Of a stretch of 64,000 nucleotides of DNA, positions 26,616 to 37,979 are shown in pieces; the stretch's first letter is position 1; each line of letters starts with the position of its first letter. This stretch comes from Gerris lacustris. Taxonomy: Eukaryota; Arthropoda; Insecta; Hemiptera; Gerridae. The notes beneath the pieces are model-generated. The model saw nothing but the letters and a program-made list of their open reading frames with translations, did no database searches and was not told where the DNA came from. The stretch is taken from assembly GCA_951217055.1 (NCBI GenBank), contig OX578278.1, positions 44,653,574-44,717,573 on the forward strand, read 5' to 3'. The position numbers and the translations under genes are program-made.

Positions 26616-26780
26616 CACACCGCCAAGGAGAAGAAGCTGATAAATATCTAAGTTGACAGTGTTGGGTCAGGAGAAAGTGCCAACATCACTTGGCGGGACA
26701 GAAAGTTGATTTCACAACTTTTTTGGACCACAGACTTGACGGGGAGTTTTTTTTACCTCGTAAGTGGTTTTTGGTCAGAT
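26616..26780. repeat. Right arm of the 165-bp inverted repeat
   Basis: It begins CACACCGCCAAGGAGAAG and ends GTTTTTGGTCAGAT. The match to the left arm has about eight differences, so the duplication is fairly recent. It ends about 215 bases before the 5' LTR of the gypsy element. Confidence 0.85.
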
Positions 26781-26996
26781 AGATACTATGCAAAATAAAA
26801 TTAATTATTATTGGTTTCTCGACTGCATAGCTAAAAAATTTAACTTATATGTAAGTGTCGACCCAAGTTATTAGAAAGACTTTCTTGAGGAGTTTGTCAT
26901 TAAATATTTAGTAAATCTAACATAGTGTTATCATGCATTTTATCTTGTATATTATACAATTGTGCCGCATTCGATTGCAATCTGACTAGAGGATAG

Positions 26997-27301
26997 TGTT
27001 AGTTAATAAGTTTGCGCTAACAACTTATTTTGATCAACTTACATTGAAAGGACCAGAAAGGAAAACACTTGTTCAAGACTTCGTTATTGTAGTAAATTTA
27101 CTCCATGATCCGGAGAAACGAAACTCCATTCAGACTCCATGGCCTAACGCCATATTTCATATTTTATATAACCTTAACCTTTGGCCATATTTCGTATTGT
27201 TTTGGTTTGCTCCCTGATAAGTATAATTATTATCCAAGTTTATCTTAAAACAAGTGTTCGCTTTTATTTAATGTAAATTTTTACCCTATACCTATACCAC
27301 A
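26997..27301 (+). repeat. 5' LTR of the gypsy element
   Basis: It begins TGTTAGTTAATAAG and ends CCTATACCTATACCACA. Its 3' half aligns with 29051-29258: both carry AACGCCATATT, a TTTGCTCCCT or GTGTGCTCCCT block, and TTATTTAATG followed by CTATACC. About 305 bases. Open frames through it are incidental. Confidence 0.7.
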
Positions 27302-27667
27302 TGGTATAAGGTGCTCAAATTTATTGTATACACCACGTTTTTTACCAGGTTTTTATTTTTTTTTTTTTTTTAATTTGAAAATATTTTTTTCAAGAACCCA
27401 TTCCGGACCTTCTACTTCTAATCCTGTTACTGACGTCATCAAAACTAAGGCGTTTTTATTTGCTTCCAGAGAAGTGAGATGATGTTGCAAACAGTTTGAA
27501 CGCTAATGTTCAGCGTCGGGTTTGGATGAACAACCCAAACAACAAAAGAAGATGAACAACTCTTATTTATTGCCTTACGAATAAGCAGAAGATATTCTCG
27601 TAGCTTCAAACTTGTCAGTAGATGAATGGAATAATTACAGCAAGGTAGTCGTACTTTTTCACTAAGT

Positions 27668-27910
27668 TTGCATTGGCAAACGTCGTTGGTTGTACAATTT
27701 GAAACTTTTTTGACTGAGGTATATAAATTATTGGAACATTACAATGTTGGTTCTCTAAAAGTCAAGTTAATAAGGGACCGAACTGTAATTGGCATTAGAG
27801 GTAAGAAGCTGTCAGAATCCCTACAGCTTGATTCGGACCTAACTTTTGAGTCAGCTATAACTAAATGTAAATTGTCTCATCTGGCAGCAGGCTCCAGCTT
27901 TTGGCCTTGA
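27668..27910 (+). pseudogene. Gypsy gag remnant
   Basis: An 80-codon frame includes KVKLIRDRTVIGIRGKKLSE followed by QLDSDLTFESAIT. This pattern (LIRDRIVVGI, KLSE-LQ-D-DLTLE-AI) is characteristic of the capsid C-terminal part of Ty3/gypsy Gag in insects. It represents a small piece of a Gag that is normally 300 or more residues. It is followed by a stop and by a sequence without protease or reverse-transcriptase similarity. Confidence 0.75.
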
Positions 27911-28031
27911 AGCAGTTCATTAGCAAGACGATTCAGACAAATTAGAATTTAACCTTTTGCATTTGCGTCACACAGCCTGTCTGATACTGAGAGTCACTAT
28001 TATAAATTGAAAAAGAGGCCACAATATTTTT

Positions 28032-28059
28032 TAGCCATTACATGGGAATGTAATGGCTA
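28032..28059. repeat. Perfect 12-bp hairpin at the gypsy deletion
   Basis: TAGCCATTACAT, a GGGA loop, and the exact complement. It lies where protease and reverse transcriptase should be and may mark the deletion junction or a tiny insertion. Confidence 0.5.
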
Positions 28060-28089
28060 TAAAAGATAGCGGTCTGTAAAAGATTTGAT

Positions 28090-28260
28090 TCATTTATAAA
28101 AAGCAAGTTGATAGAAATACTCACTGACCACAAGTCTGTTACATCTCTGCTTAGTGGAAAAGACCTCAATTACATTCTCGTCAAGAATACAAAGGTTTAA
28201 AACACGGATGATATGTGGTATAGCTACATTAAACACATTCTAAAAGTAGAGATACCCTTA
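28090..28260 (+). pseudogene. Gypsy RNase H remnant
   Basis: Translation gives LTDHKSVTSLLSGKDLNYI, matching the TDHKPL-SLL region at the end of Ty3/gypsy RNase H. After a frameshift DMWYSYIKHI follows, as in the M(R)W-Y-Y-I-(H) tether region. Several stops interrupt it. Confidence 0.75.
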
Positions 28261-28289
28261 GAAAAATACATAATGGGCATTTAGGTATA

Positions 28290-28815
28290 GTCCGATGCAC
28301 AGCTTAGAGCCAAAGCATGTGATTTCTGGCCAGGCATAATCACTGAAATAATCTCCATGGTTTAGATGCGCAGTATTTGCTCAGTTAATAAAAGGGCAAA
28401 AACATAAAATGATCCAGTTGGAAACACCTCAGAGACTATGGCAAAAAAATAGCTTTAGACTATATGTTTTTCAAAAACTTGATTTATCTAACAGTCATAG
28501 ATTATTATTCAAGATATATTGAACAAGTACATACAAAAACATTAAAGGCATACTAGGCTCGTCTTTCCTATAGGACTACTCCTAATCAGACTGGATACAG
28601 CCCAGCAGAAGTACTTTTGGGAAGGCGCCTTCGCACTACCTTGCCATTAAATCATGAAGATTACCAAAAAGTAGATCAAGCGTTCCGACAAAATTAGGCT
28701 TACAGTTATGAAAATAAGCTCCAAGAGATTAGTGAGGTATATTTACCAGATCAACAAACCAAAGGGATTGGTGAGATAGAAACTGCTCCTTGATCATGTT
28801 TTTGGCATCATGATA
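28290..28815 (+). pseudogene. Gypsy integrase remnant
   Basis: In scattered frames one can read a segment like AKACDFWPGIITEI, the HHCC-domain tail before the missing zinc cysteines, then VIDYYSRYIE from the catalytic core around the first Asp, and then RTTPNQTGYSPAEVLLGRRL, the conserved end of the core. KLQEISEVYLPDQQT-like sequence follows. Multiple stops and frameshifts separate these parts, so no integrase could be made. Confidence 0.75.
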
Positions 28816-29050
28816 CCAAAAATAACCAAACGGAACTTATCGTTGAAATGCTTTAAAGCTTAGACCTCTGACCCATAATGGTACAGATACATCAACACCA
28901 GACACTCCTTTGCCACCAGAAGAAGTATTCAACAACGCAAAACCTACCTATGATGGAACTCCACCTCCACCTAGATAGGGACCAACGTTATCTCGATCTG
29001 GAAGAATAATTAGAACTGTACGACGACTCAACCTTTGAGAGAAAGGAATT

Positions 29051-29258
29051 TGTGGTAATACTTACTTCATTATCCGAAGAAAGATAACTCCATAAGCTCC
29101 TACGCTACAGTAAGGTAACGCCATATTGTGTATAACTGTAACCTGTTTATATTTCGTCTTGCTTTTGTGTGCTCCCTATTAAATATAAATATTTCAAGTT
29201 CATCTTAAACAAGATGTTTTGCTTGTTTATTTAATGCAAAGTTTTACTCTATACCACA
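29051..29258 (+). repeat. 3' LTR of the gypsy element
   Basis: A purine-rich GAGAAAGGAATT stretch immediately precedes TGTGGTAATACTTAC, and the LTR ends TATACCACA. It is about 100 bases shorter than the 5' LTR, probably through deletion near its start. Confidence 0.65.
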
Positions 29259-29639
29259 GTTATATTCCTATTGGTTTTCAAGTTATTTTTATGCTAATAT
29301 TACGAAATAAAAGCTGATATTTTATCACACTCTTTATTTTTCATGCAGTATTATTTTTTTTTACATGTCATAAGTTCTTTAAGGATTAGTTGTTTGCTTG
29401 AATGCAACCGTTACTGAATGGGTTGGTTACTTCTAGATGTCTACATAGTAAAAGTGGCTGCTTTCATCTCTTTAGCTTTTCATAAAAGGAACGTGTATAA
29501 CATCATTAAGTCACCATTTATCATCTCGATAACATCCCCTCTTTATGCTTGTAACACTCGGAGAATCGTTCTTAACATTCGCTTCTCTCTTTATTTATAT
29601 ATATATATACCTTATCTGGTTTTAAGTTCGTATGATTAT
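29259..29639. other. No feature recognised
   Basis: AT-rich flank of the gypsy element. A 75-codon open frame at 29418-29645 is not protein-like. Confidence 0.5.
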
Positions 29640-30360
29640 TCATGACGAAGACGCCCGGAGAGAAGAAAAGTTTTCGGGACTTGGAGTCGGAGGAAAATTA
29701 ATGTTTTGCTTTTGAAGTCAGCCCGAGGGGAGATTACAAGGGTTGGAAGGGGAATCGATATAAAGTTTTAAAGACGAAGGAGGGAGGAGGATGTAACCCA
29801 AGTTTTCAGCAGAAGAATAATTGAGATGTGACAAAACTTTTTAAAGGGGAATCGGCCACCTAGTTAGGAGAATTCTACCCTGCAAGGAAAAGGAGCCCGA
29901 GCTTCTCTTATATTTCCTTGGGAAATCTTCGGTGGGTAAAAAACTCCCTCGAGGCTTTTGCCGAGCCCTCTTTCACACAGATAAACACAATTCGGTTATA
30001 AATCAGTCTTTCTCGGCTCTGAAAAAATAAAACGCCGCTAGATCCTTCTCCCGAGCAGTGCTCTGAGAGAACCAATTTCAATAATTTTCCCTTCTCCCCA
30101 TTCGGCGGTGCTATTTCTGACGGTAATGAATCAAGAGGGGGAGGATGCACCGGTGTGTTCCTTCCTGGCGGCCGTAAATCTGCCGCTCCCTGCTTATCTC
30201 CGGAGCCGAGTTGTCTCCGTGCCAATATCCAACCACTGTCACAAACGGCACTCCCCTGTATTTTGCCGACAGGTAATACATGCCGGCATCCCTTACACGG
30301 GGTAACGGCAGCGAACTGCTAACTGGCTCGACCCGGATAATAGGTTGTAGTCCTCGCCAA
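29640..30360. other. GC-richer unique block 1
   Basis: Base composition rises well above the window average, with no transposon motifs and no copy elsewhere in the window. Open frames of 65-105 codons exist on both strands, but none shows family motifs. It may be conserved non-coding DNA, a UTR or an exon of an unrecognised gene. Confidence 0.4.
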
Positions 30361-30924
30361 TAAATATCTATTCCGTTGATGATGACGATGTTTGTTGTTT
30401 CTTTATCTCTATTGCGTTCGGGTTCACAACATAAATATTAAAGGCGATGCGATGAATTAAAATACAGTAAAATCTCCAACAATAAATTATTTAATCTACT
30501 CTAAACATCAGAGCACCATCGTTAACATTTTTTGCATACCTTGCATTAAATAAGATAACCCTTAATGAAATTTAGTTTCTCCATTTTAAAAATACGAAAT
30601 TTATCTATTTTAGCTCTAACTAATTTATGAACACATTTAAGGAATGTCAATGGACATAACCCATTAAAGCTGTAACAAGTTTTTATTTTATTTATTTGTT
30701 AATTATGTCTAAATGTAAGCTAAAGTCCAAGTAATTTGTATATTTACAAAAAAATTAATAAAAGGGTTTGATTGTCGTATTGATCTCTTTCGTCTTCATA
30801 GCATAGCAACATAGCCATTAAGCATCAGCAAACATGCCCTTGTTGGAATAAAAGATTTGAAGGAGGTAGAATTTTGTCTATAAATAAAATTTATCCATAA
30901 TATTTTAAGTAGTTTGACACCTTA
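30361..30924. other. No feature recognised
   Basis: AT-rich, no repeats matched and no supported frame. Confidence 0.55.
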
Positions 30925-31420
30925 TCAAGTACATTACGCGTCTAGTGCGGAAAGTAGCATTTTGCATGCGAGTGTGGAGTTTGCACTCAAGCGACAGCGT
31001 GGGTAGTAAAACCACAGGAGCAAAGCAAAATGCCGTTTTCGCACGAGTTGCATACCATACTTCATCTACGATTGTTGGAAATTAATTATTTCGGAATGCG
31101 TATTATTCTCCTCAATTCGTCATAATCACTGAAATCACTCATTGTTTTTCACTAAAAACTCGATATAAACAGTTTTACTTTAATTAAACAAACAGCAAAT
31201 TAGTTTTGTTAAATGTAAACTCGCTAATCGTGCGTTAAGGTGAAGAATTCTTCTTTATTACCGCACTAGGGCGGAAAAAAGAGGAATTATGAAACGCGCA
31301 TGCGCAATGAATTCAAGTACGTAAAGAATCACTTTCTACGCATCTAAATAGAGATGCAACGTTTATATTTCATATCATATTATCTGTATATTTCATATAC
31401 AGATAATAGTTATTTTTGCA
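30925..31420. mobile_element. Family J element (copy near 31 kb)
   Basis: It begins near AAGTACATTACGCGTCTAG. An inner foldback pair (AGTGCGGAAAGTAGCATTTT and its near-complement ending at about 31052) follows, then ATCTACGATTG, and then at 31250-31370 a block with TTACCGCACTAGGGCGG and GTACGTAAAGAATCACTTTC. The last block and the first block are both found in the insert at 62154-62758. No coding capacity and boundaries are approximate. Confidence 0.6.
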
Positions 31421-31455
31421 CCTAGGGAGTAAAGTAAGCCATTACGAAAAAGTTG

Positions 31456-31560
31456 GTTCTTGAGGCAAAGCCGAAGGAACCATGGTCCCTAAATCCCGAG
31501 ACGAAGCCGAGGGAATTAGACTCTTTAATTCCCGAGGCGCAGCCGAGGAAGATAATTATC
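31456..31560 (+). repeat. Three copies of a CGAGGCGAAGCCGAGG-like palindrome
   Basis: GAGGCAAAGCCGAAGG, GAGACGAAGCCGAGGG and GAGGCGCAGCCGAGGA occur about 45 bases apart. Each is a near-palindrome flanked by short inverted bases. They adjoin the family J copy and may be part of it. Confidence 0.6.
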
Positions 31561-31599
31561 GCGAGGGGCATAATGGCACTTTACTCACGAGGTACATAC

Positions 31600-32189
31600 A
31601 ATATTTTATCTTCAGTAGGAAGAAAATGCACATTTTCGTCCATTGCACAGTTTTTATTTATTATTTTAATAAATAACAATAATTACTAGCACTTTTAATA
31701 GCAGATATAAGAGATTAAATATTATTAAAAACAAACAAGAATTGGAATTAAACTCAAATAGAAGGTTATTTAGATGCAGGTTATAAACAAAGATAAACAT
31801 GGTCGAAAAAGCAGTGTCGCCAACCTGATTTCAACAACTTCATTACATTAGCCATTCATTTTCTACTATTTATGAAATAATTGAGTTGCAATCTTTACTT
31901 TTTATCCCTACTTTTTGAGTTCAGGGATGAAAAAACTTACTTTAGTCCCTCTAAACTAAATTCAAAATCCTAACTTTTTTCCCTACTGGAGATAAAATAT
32001 ATTTACAAGCTACTTTTGTGATATTTCAATCTTTCGTTTGGCCATTCTCTCTCGCTGACTATACGTTTTAAAAAATTGGCACGACGAACGAACCAAAATT
32101 TCTTATATTACGCAGTAAGGTTGAAATTAAATCAAATTATATCTTGTTCAATCAATTTATTTTTAAACACAATTAAAAAGTCGATAACA
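31600..32189. other. No feature recognised
   Basis: AT-rich, without repeat partners or supported frames. Confidence 0.55.
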
Positions 32190-32665
32190 GGCAATTGTTT
32201 ACACTGAGTTTTATATTTTCAGAATCAAATTTATTTTCATCAATATCTCGGAAACTTGATTTTTCCCGGGAAAACAATTTCTTGTTGAATTCTTCATTAA
32301 ATGGACTACAAAATAGAATTGTTAATCAAAATCTTGGAACAGTTTATGAGAAATATTTGTCTTCCACTTTTTATATTAGAGATTTTTGGGGTCTGCGTCC
32401 CAACTTTATCGCTAAAATTCATTTCTCAATTTCACCTCGGGGTATAATTTTACTCAATATGTATGCCAAATTAAATCGAATTTGGCCCAGTAGCCTAGTC
32501 TTATCACGTATGCAGAGACATCATAACTATGGAAAGACACATATTATTTTAAAAACCACTTTTATGGACATAAGGGGCCTCAAAACGTGTAAATCTATCA
32601 TAATTGAATTTTTGCACCATCGCAGTGCTTTCTCTTTGTATATACTATGAATACGAGAAAGTAAA
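32190..32665 (-). repeat. Dispersed repeat family A, copy 3
   Basis: The minus strand starts TTACTTTCTCGTATTCATAG and contains ACACGTTTTGAGGCCCCTTA, AAATTTAATTTGGCATACAT-like sequence and a CGGGAAAAATCAAGTTTC segment. It aligns with 14037-14460 in reverse. The 151-codon plus-strand frame across it is a shadow of the repeat. Confidence 0.75.
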
Positions 32666-33389
32666 AAGGTTAAAAATTAAGAAACACGAACAAACGTGAA
32701 AAATGTAGAGAAGAATTGGCCTATTTATTGAATTAAATATTATTTTACTTATTTTTTCTTTAATAAAAATTTATAGATGATAACTATTGTTAGTGTAGAA
32801 GAGTGGGGGAAGAAAAATTGTTGGTCAAGAATAAATCTACTAAAATATGATAGTATACAGCATTTCTATAAGTTTGAAGTAGAAGAAAGCAACTTAGATT
32901 TTTGAATCAGGAGACTACGCCCTTCTGAGTTTTGCAATTTCGAAGTATTGATCTTCTTCCTCCCAGGTATCATTGTATCCTTTCTGATTCTCTGATCTTC
33001 TATTTAAACGTAGAACTCGTTATTAATTTGCTCCTGTCTGCTACATTTTCTTGCTAATCTTATAATTAATGCTTCATAATAACCTTATGTTCATAACATT
33101 TAATATAATGCGCAGTTTGAATATTTCTCGAGTAAACTTTCAAACGAAGGGGAAGAAGCTTTGAGAGTTTAATAAGGTGTTACTGGCATGTTAATTAGTC
33201 AAATATTTTGTGTAGGTGTTCCCTACATAATAATCTTTTTCGCTTAAATTCTTGATAATTGCCTCTTATATACTGATTGGTATTTTCCTTATGTATAATT
33301 TAATATTTAATTAACGGAGTTAACCCTTAGTCAGTTTTAAGTTTTCCTCTGTCGTTTTCCCTGTTATATCGTTTTACGTTAAATATCGC
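32666..33389. other. No feature recognised
   Basis: AT-rich. No frame or repeat could be supported. Confidence 0.55.
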
Positions 33390-33930
33390 GCTTCCGTTTA
33401 GATTTCCCTTCCCCGGCTAATGACGTAAAGACGGATTTAATGGGTATTAACTCTAATTTGTCTCAATTAGCTCGTTAAGCCGGATTATTCGTTGGATGGG
33501 ACGAGACGAGAGGGAGAACAGCGTCGGATCCCGCCGTTGAAAATACACAGCAGCTCCCGATGTTACAATGTTCGAGTGTTCAATTTGCCTAATGAGCTCG
33601 AAGGTTTTTGCGCCACCCCCAGCCTGTGCCCAGTGGATATTCCGCTCTGTTTAGTTTCAGCCTGTGTATTTCTGAGCGGTAATCTCGTTTCAAAAGGAAC
33701 GAGGCTACAGGAGCAGAACATTGAAAGTCCGGGAGAGCTTAATGTAGCTCCGGACCTTAATGAACTCCGATTAAATCTTCGCGTCCCAAATATAATTTCG
33801 AATCCTCCGGACGAGAAACCCTTTTGCCCGTCGGAAGCCCTTTTGTTGCCACTAACGACGTGCCCGGAATTATCGCCGCTACCTTTGGGAAAAAAACACA
33901 ATCTCCCTTTTTCTTTCTGGACCTTTTCTT
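33390..33930. other. GC-richer unique block 2
   Basis: Composition is clearly higher in GC than the flanks, with CAATTAGCTCGTTAAGCCGG and several TAAT motifs. A 222-codon plus-strand frame runs from 33492 to 34160, but its second half continues into plain AT-rich DNA as Phe/Leu/Ile-rich sequence, and a 112-codon frame overlaps it on the other strand. I see no domain, so I treat it as non-coding or unknown. Confidence 0.4.
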
Positions 33931-35548
33931 TCTCTAATATAATTTGTATTTACCTGTATAACGATTTAGACCTCGCCCAGATTACCTCGGGCCTGTATAC
34001 TGTAGCTCAAGCACTACCATCGTTCTCTAAAAATGCCTTCCTCTTATCTTGTTTCAGTTTTATTCTGGACCTTAAATTATTTTTTATTTATGGCATTATT
34101 CCCCTTGGATTAATCTACAACTTTTTTCTGCGAACTTTATTTTTAAGTCTGTCTTTATAACCTTAAAAAAAAAGTTGAAACTCATTTTCTTTACAACAGT
34201 ATAAAATGTGCTGATTGTCATGATGGACAAACACTTTTCTTTTAACATTATCATAAAATAAAATAATTAATTGGGACTAAAAATAAATTAACCATATTGA
34301 TAAAATACTATACAATCTCTAATGAACTATAAAATAAACTAGATACATATTTCATAACACTGCTATATACGTTTAGACTTAAAAGGGTACCTGCGACAAA
34401 ATTCGAGGGAATTTTTTTTTTACATGAAACACTTGGGGCTTATGACAAAAGCTTAATTTCAACTTTGTGGGACGTCCGGAAGGTGGAGAGGGAAATACTT
34501 TTTTTCGTTTATCTCCAGTTAAATTTTTCATTTTTCTTATTTCGCTTCCTCTTATTTGCCGGTTGATCGTCTCGGTTTGCCACTGATGAATTTCCTGCTG
34601 ATTGTGCTTCACTCACTAAGACACTTTTGTCTTTTTTGCTGGTTGACGTTCAAGGCAAAAGTACGACTTGGGAGGGAAAGTCAAAGTCAGTATTCTCAAG
34701 GAATACTTTCATCATTCAGCAAAAATTTTGTTTTCGAATCACCCCGAATTAAAGAGGCTTTAATCAACGAGCTTCGGGCTTTTGGACCCACAGAACGCTC
34801 TTCATCAACGACAATTTTTTGCGGATGAAAACAATTTTACTCATTTTTAGGCAACGAAATTTTTTAATTTTTCACTATCCAAAACTCAACTGTCAAACGT
34901 ACTCTTTGGGAATATGAGTGTAAATAGTGCAGGTGTTCCAACCCTGTCTTGGTCGCGATATAACTCCGTTTCAGTCCATCGTAGGATGAGGAAGTCGATA
35001 TAAAATTTGTAGTTATTTTTGAACGACCATTTGTATCCAAAGTACTAAATGAACACAAATAATTTAATAATCCTGTTTCTGGCATCAAATGAAGCACGTA
35101 TTTCAATCACCAATTTTCATTCATATCGGATCAAAAATTGAGATTAGCTAGCTATCTTAATATTAATTGTAAATTCATTTATATGATTGAATCATGCAAC
35201 TATTTCATATAATATGAAGTACCGTAAATATCGCGAACAATATGCACATTTTTTTTTCTTTTTGACATTTTCATGTTTAGGCTATGGGACACAATTTTTG
35301 ACTTGTTTTTTTCGTTATGTTACTTTTTAGCTTAAAAACTCAGAAAAGTATAACAGGGAGTTAGAAATGCATAGGAGGTTTGTAATCTAGTCTCCAGCTG
35401 TAGTGCCTTCCCTTACCGCGCTTCGTAGGGCCGAAGAAAGTCGAAAAGAGTTCCACGCCTAGCAGGGAACTAGGCCGTTGCAGGAGGTAGTTCGCACTTG
35501 CATAGTCTAGTCCTGTTAAATCTCGAATTTGTACCTTCCTTATAGGCA
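33931..35548. other. No feature recognised
   Basis: Overlapping short frames on both strands at 34379-34828 and 34864-35106 show no family motifs. No repeats matched. Confidence 0.5.
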
Positions 35549-35713
35549 TGTTAGCTTGGCCTTGGATAGGTTGGTTCCCTTCGCGTCTTGTTCCCCCACC
35601 TTGGACTCACTCTTCTCCCGTCTTATGTATGTAATACCTTGTATTGAGTAAGAGTCTCAGTCGCGCCAAGTCTATTCTATTGTATGTCACGATTCTTCAA
35701 GTACACGACTACA
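35549..35713 (+). repeat. Possible solo LTR
   Basis: The segment starts TGTTAGCTTGGCC, ends TACACGACTACA, and has a promoter-to-polyA-like GC-to-AT layout. No target duplication and no partner are visible, so this is a weak call. Confidence 0.2.
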
Positions 35714-35800
35714 TTTTTAAATTCTCATTTTTATATTTTACTCGCCCTTAATCATTACTACAGTTCACTAATTCACTTAATCGTTTAATCAAGTCTAGAG

Positions 35801-35850
35801 CAGTGGTTTCTTTACCTTTTGATAACTACGGCCCCCTTAAAATTTCCAAA
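35801..35850 (+). repeat. hAT-type terminus, orphan
   Basis: CAGTGGTTTCTTTACCTTTT followed by ACGGCCCCC resembles the 5' end of hAT elements of the CAGTGGTTCTCAACCTTTTT type. The opposite end was not found. Confidence 0.45.
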
Positions 35851-36959
35851 TGTAATAAATATAGTACCTAAATACCTTTCGAGGCCGTTTTATTTTTTTT
35901 TTGTTATACTATAAGTTTTTGCATTTATTATAATAATATGGGTGAAGAAGCTAAAATATTACTTCTTAATAAACTTGAAAAGAAGAAAAGTACTTTCTTT
36001 CTTCGTGCACAACATATGTTCGATTTAATTCCTAATATACAAACGCGAAAACTGAACGCCTAATTTTTTTTTGACATTTTCATGTCTTTATTTAGGCACA
36101 TAAACGCGAAAAGCGTTACCAAAAAACGACACCAAAAAGCGTTACATGAAAATGTCTCACTGTCTTGCAAACTCGTATGCAAGCATTTTTAGAAATATTT
36201 ATTTTATTTTTTTTTTGTGTATCTAATTTCATAAATTCTCGCGGACAGAAATTATTTCAAGATAGGGGTGCGTATTTTACTTGAGCGAAAACAATTATCT
36301 ACTGATTTTACCAACTCAAATGAATTACATTAATAAAAGAAAATTACATTAATAAAATACAAAATTAAATTAAAAACAGTTTTATTTTCTTCGGAAATTC
36401 AGTAAAAACTTTGATTTTAACATTTTAAAATACCGCGGCTTCTTAACCAACAATTATTTTAATTTTAATGTTGTCCTTAAAGGCGTGCCCCTTCTACGAA
36501 TTATTGTAATCACAATCACATACACTACTATATTCCTCTTAAATATAAAAATATTTTGAAGGAGAATATCCTTTAAATTTTTATTAGAATAATAGATTGG
36601 TACCGATGAGAGATGCTAAATTATTTACTGCCACCGTTTCCAGTTTTTACTCGAGTTACTGTTTATCTATCAGTTCTGTGATTTAGATAATAATTTTGTT
36701 TTTGTGTTTTTACCGGCATTATATAAGTTGTGCTTTCGTTAATTTGTTTTTTTGTAAAATGAGTCACGAGTCCATGAAGGTGTTACAGTGCCGCTGAAAA
36801 ACTGATATACACCTATTAAATCTGAATGAAATTACGTTTTTTCCTCTTAAAAATACCTACGAAAAAAAAAATCCCCGAATTTCAAAATATATGCGAATTT
36901 TTAATTTTCCTACAATTTCAGCCCTAAAGACAGTCTGCGACTGCGTATTATATTAGAGA
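35851..36959. other. AT-rich DNA with a small foldback
   Basis: GACATTTTCATGT at about 36080 is inverted at about 36145 (ACATGAAAATGTC) and repeated at about 35264, with AAAGCGTTAC twice in between. Nothing else recognised. Confidence 0.5.
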
Positions 36960-37060
36960 TTTTTACGTATATATAAAGAGAAATTATTAATATTGTGATG
37001 GCGCAAACATTTTCAATTTTTTAAATTAAATTCAAATTTATCTGAATATGTGATCAAGAA
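36960..37060 (+). repeat. Possible family A fragment
   Basis: TTTTACGTATATATAAAGAG followed by ATATTGTGATGGCGCAAACA resembles the start of family A copies (ACGTAGTATATA then a GGCGCGAAAATTTG-like block). Short and diverged. Confidence 0.35.
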
Positions 37061-37979
37061 TGTTGTGTCCGAGTCTGCCGTTGAGTTTTTATGTCACCAC
37101 AAAGATTATAATAAAAAATCGAGTTGACCTTTATAATTATGATTATCTTTAATGGTACAGATTTCGATTATTGTTAATTTTTTTTCAGCTAGATCTTTTT
37201 GCTCCAGTTATAATGATCATTTAAATTTCTGTAGTTCACTTTATCTTCGTATTGTACACCAAGATTTGTTCCATTCCAACCAAATCTATGAAGGACCGGT
37301 CTCTCTTTCGTCTTTGAGTATATGAAGGTAGTAAAGGAAATTCGTTAGTCATACATTATTGTGGGTTGTATCACTAAGAGCAGCAGGTACCCTTGCTTTA
37401 AAGTTGCTTCAAGCTTATAAAGGACATTCTCTATTTTAACAAAACAACACATGTCATATTTCATTTTAGGGATTATGACAAAACTGAAAGCGAATTATTA
37501 TTTATGTGAAATCGCGTCCTTTCATTATGCATGCTGTCTGTTAATTCCTCTTCTCCGCTATAAAGCAGTGAATATTCGCTCTGTTTATTGTGTTCAAATT
37601 AATCAGATAGGAGAGTGTTTCGGTACCAGTTCTGCCCCCCCCCCCCCCAAGAGAGGGAGGGTATTATATACTCAGTATCCCTTTGTCCTCCCCTTTTCCC
37701 CCAGTCAATCATATGTATTATGTACTCTGCAACATTCTCCTCTTATTATAATTTATCGTTTCCAACTCATGGTTTTACACACAAATAGGTCTCTGTGATT
37801 TTAGGGTTCTGGGTGTGTCTCTTAGTTTACCTAATATGTATTGAGCTAGTGTGTGGTACAGTCGATATTTTATATATAAGAGAGTAAATATATAAATGTT
37901 TAAATGCTAGATTTGAGAAGCGATTTAATATTGGTATAAACCTGTTCTTTCTCTCTTTGAAATTTTTTTTTTCCAATTT
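37061..37979. other. No feature recognised
   Basis: Contains a C13 run near 37637-37649. A 115-codon frame across it (37451-37798) has no recognisable content. Confidence 0.5.

Larger units (their letters stand above)
26997..29258 (+). mobile_element. Decayed Ty3/gypsy LTR retrotransposon
   Basis: The order is 5' LTR, gag remnant, RNase H remnant, integrase remnant, 3' LTR. Protease and most of reverse transcriptase are missing between about 27911 and 28090, so the element is 2.3 kb rather than the usual 5 kb or more. The coding parts carry many stops and frameshifts, and the LTRs differ strongly. It is an old, immobile copy. No clear target duplication flanks it. Confidence 0.8.

Noticed and set aside
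32195..32650. A 151-codon open frame
   Set aside because: It lies entirely within a reverse copy of repeat family A and has no counterpart in the other copies.
33492..34160. A 222-codon open frame in a GC-richer block
   Set aside because: No domain or motif is recognisable, the second half is Phe/Leu/Ile-rich because it runs into AT-rich DNA, and another frame overlaps it on the opposite strand.
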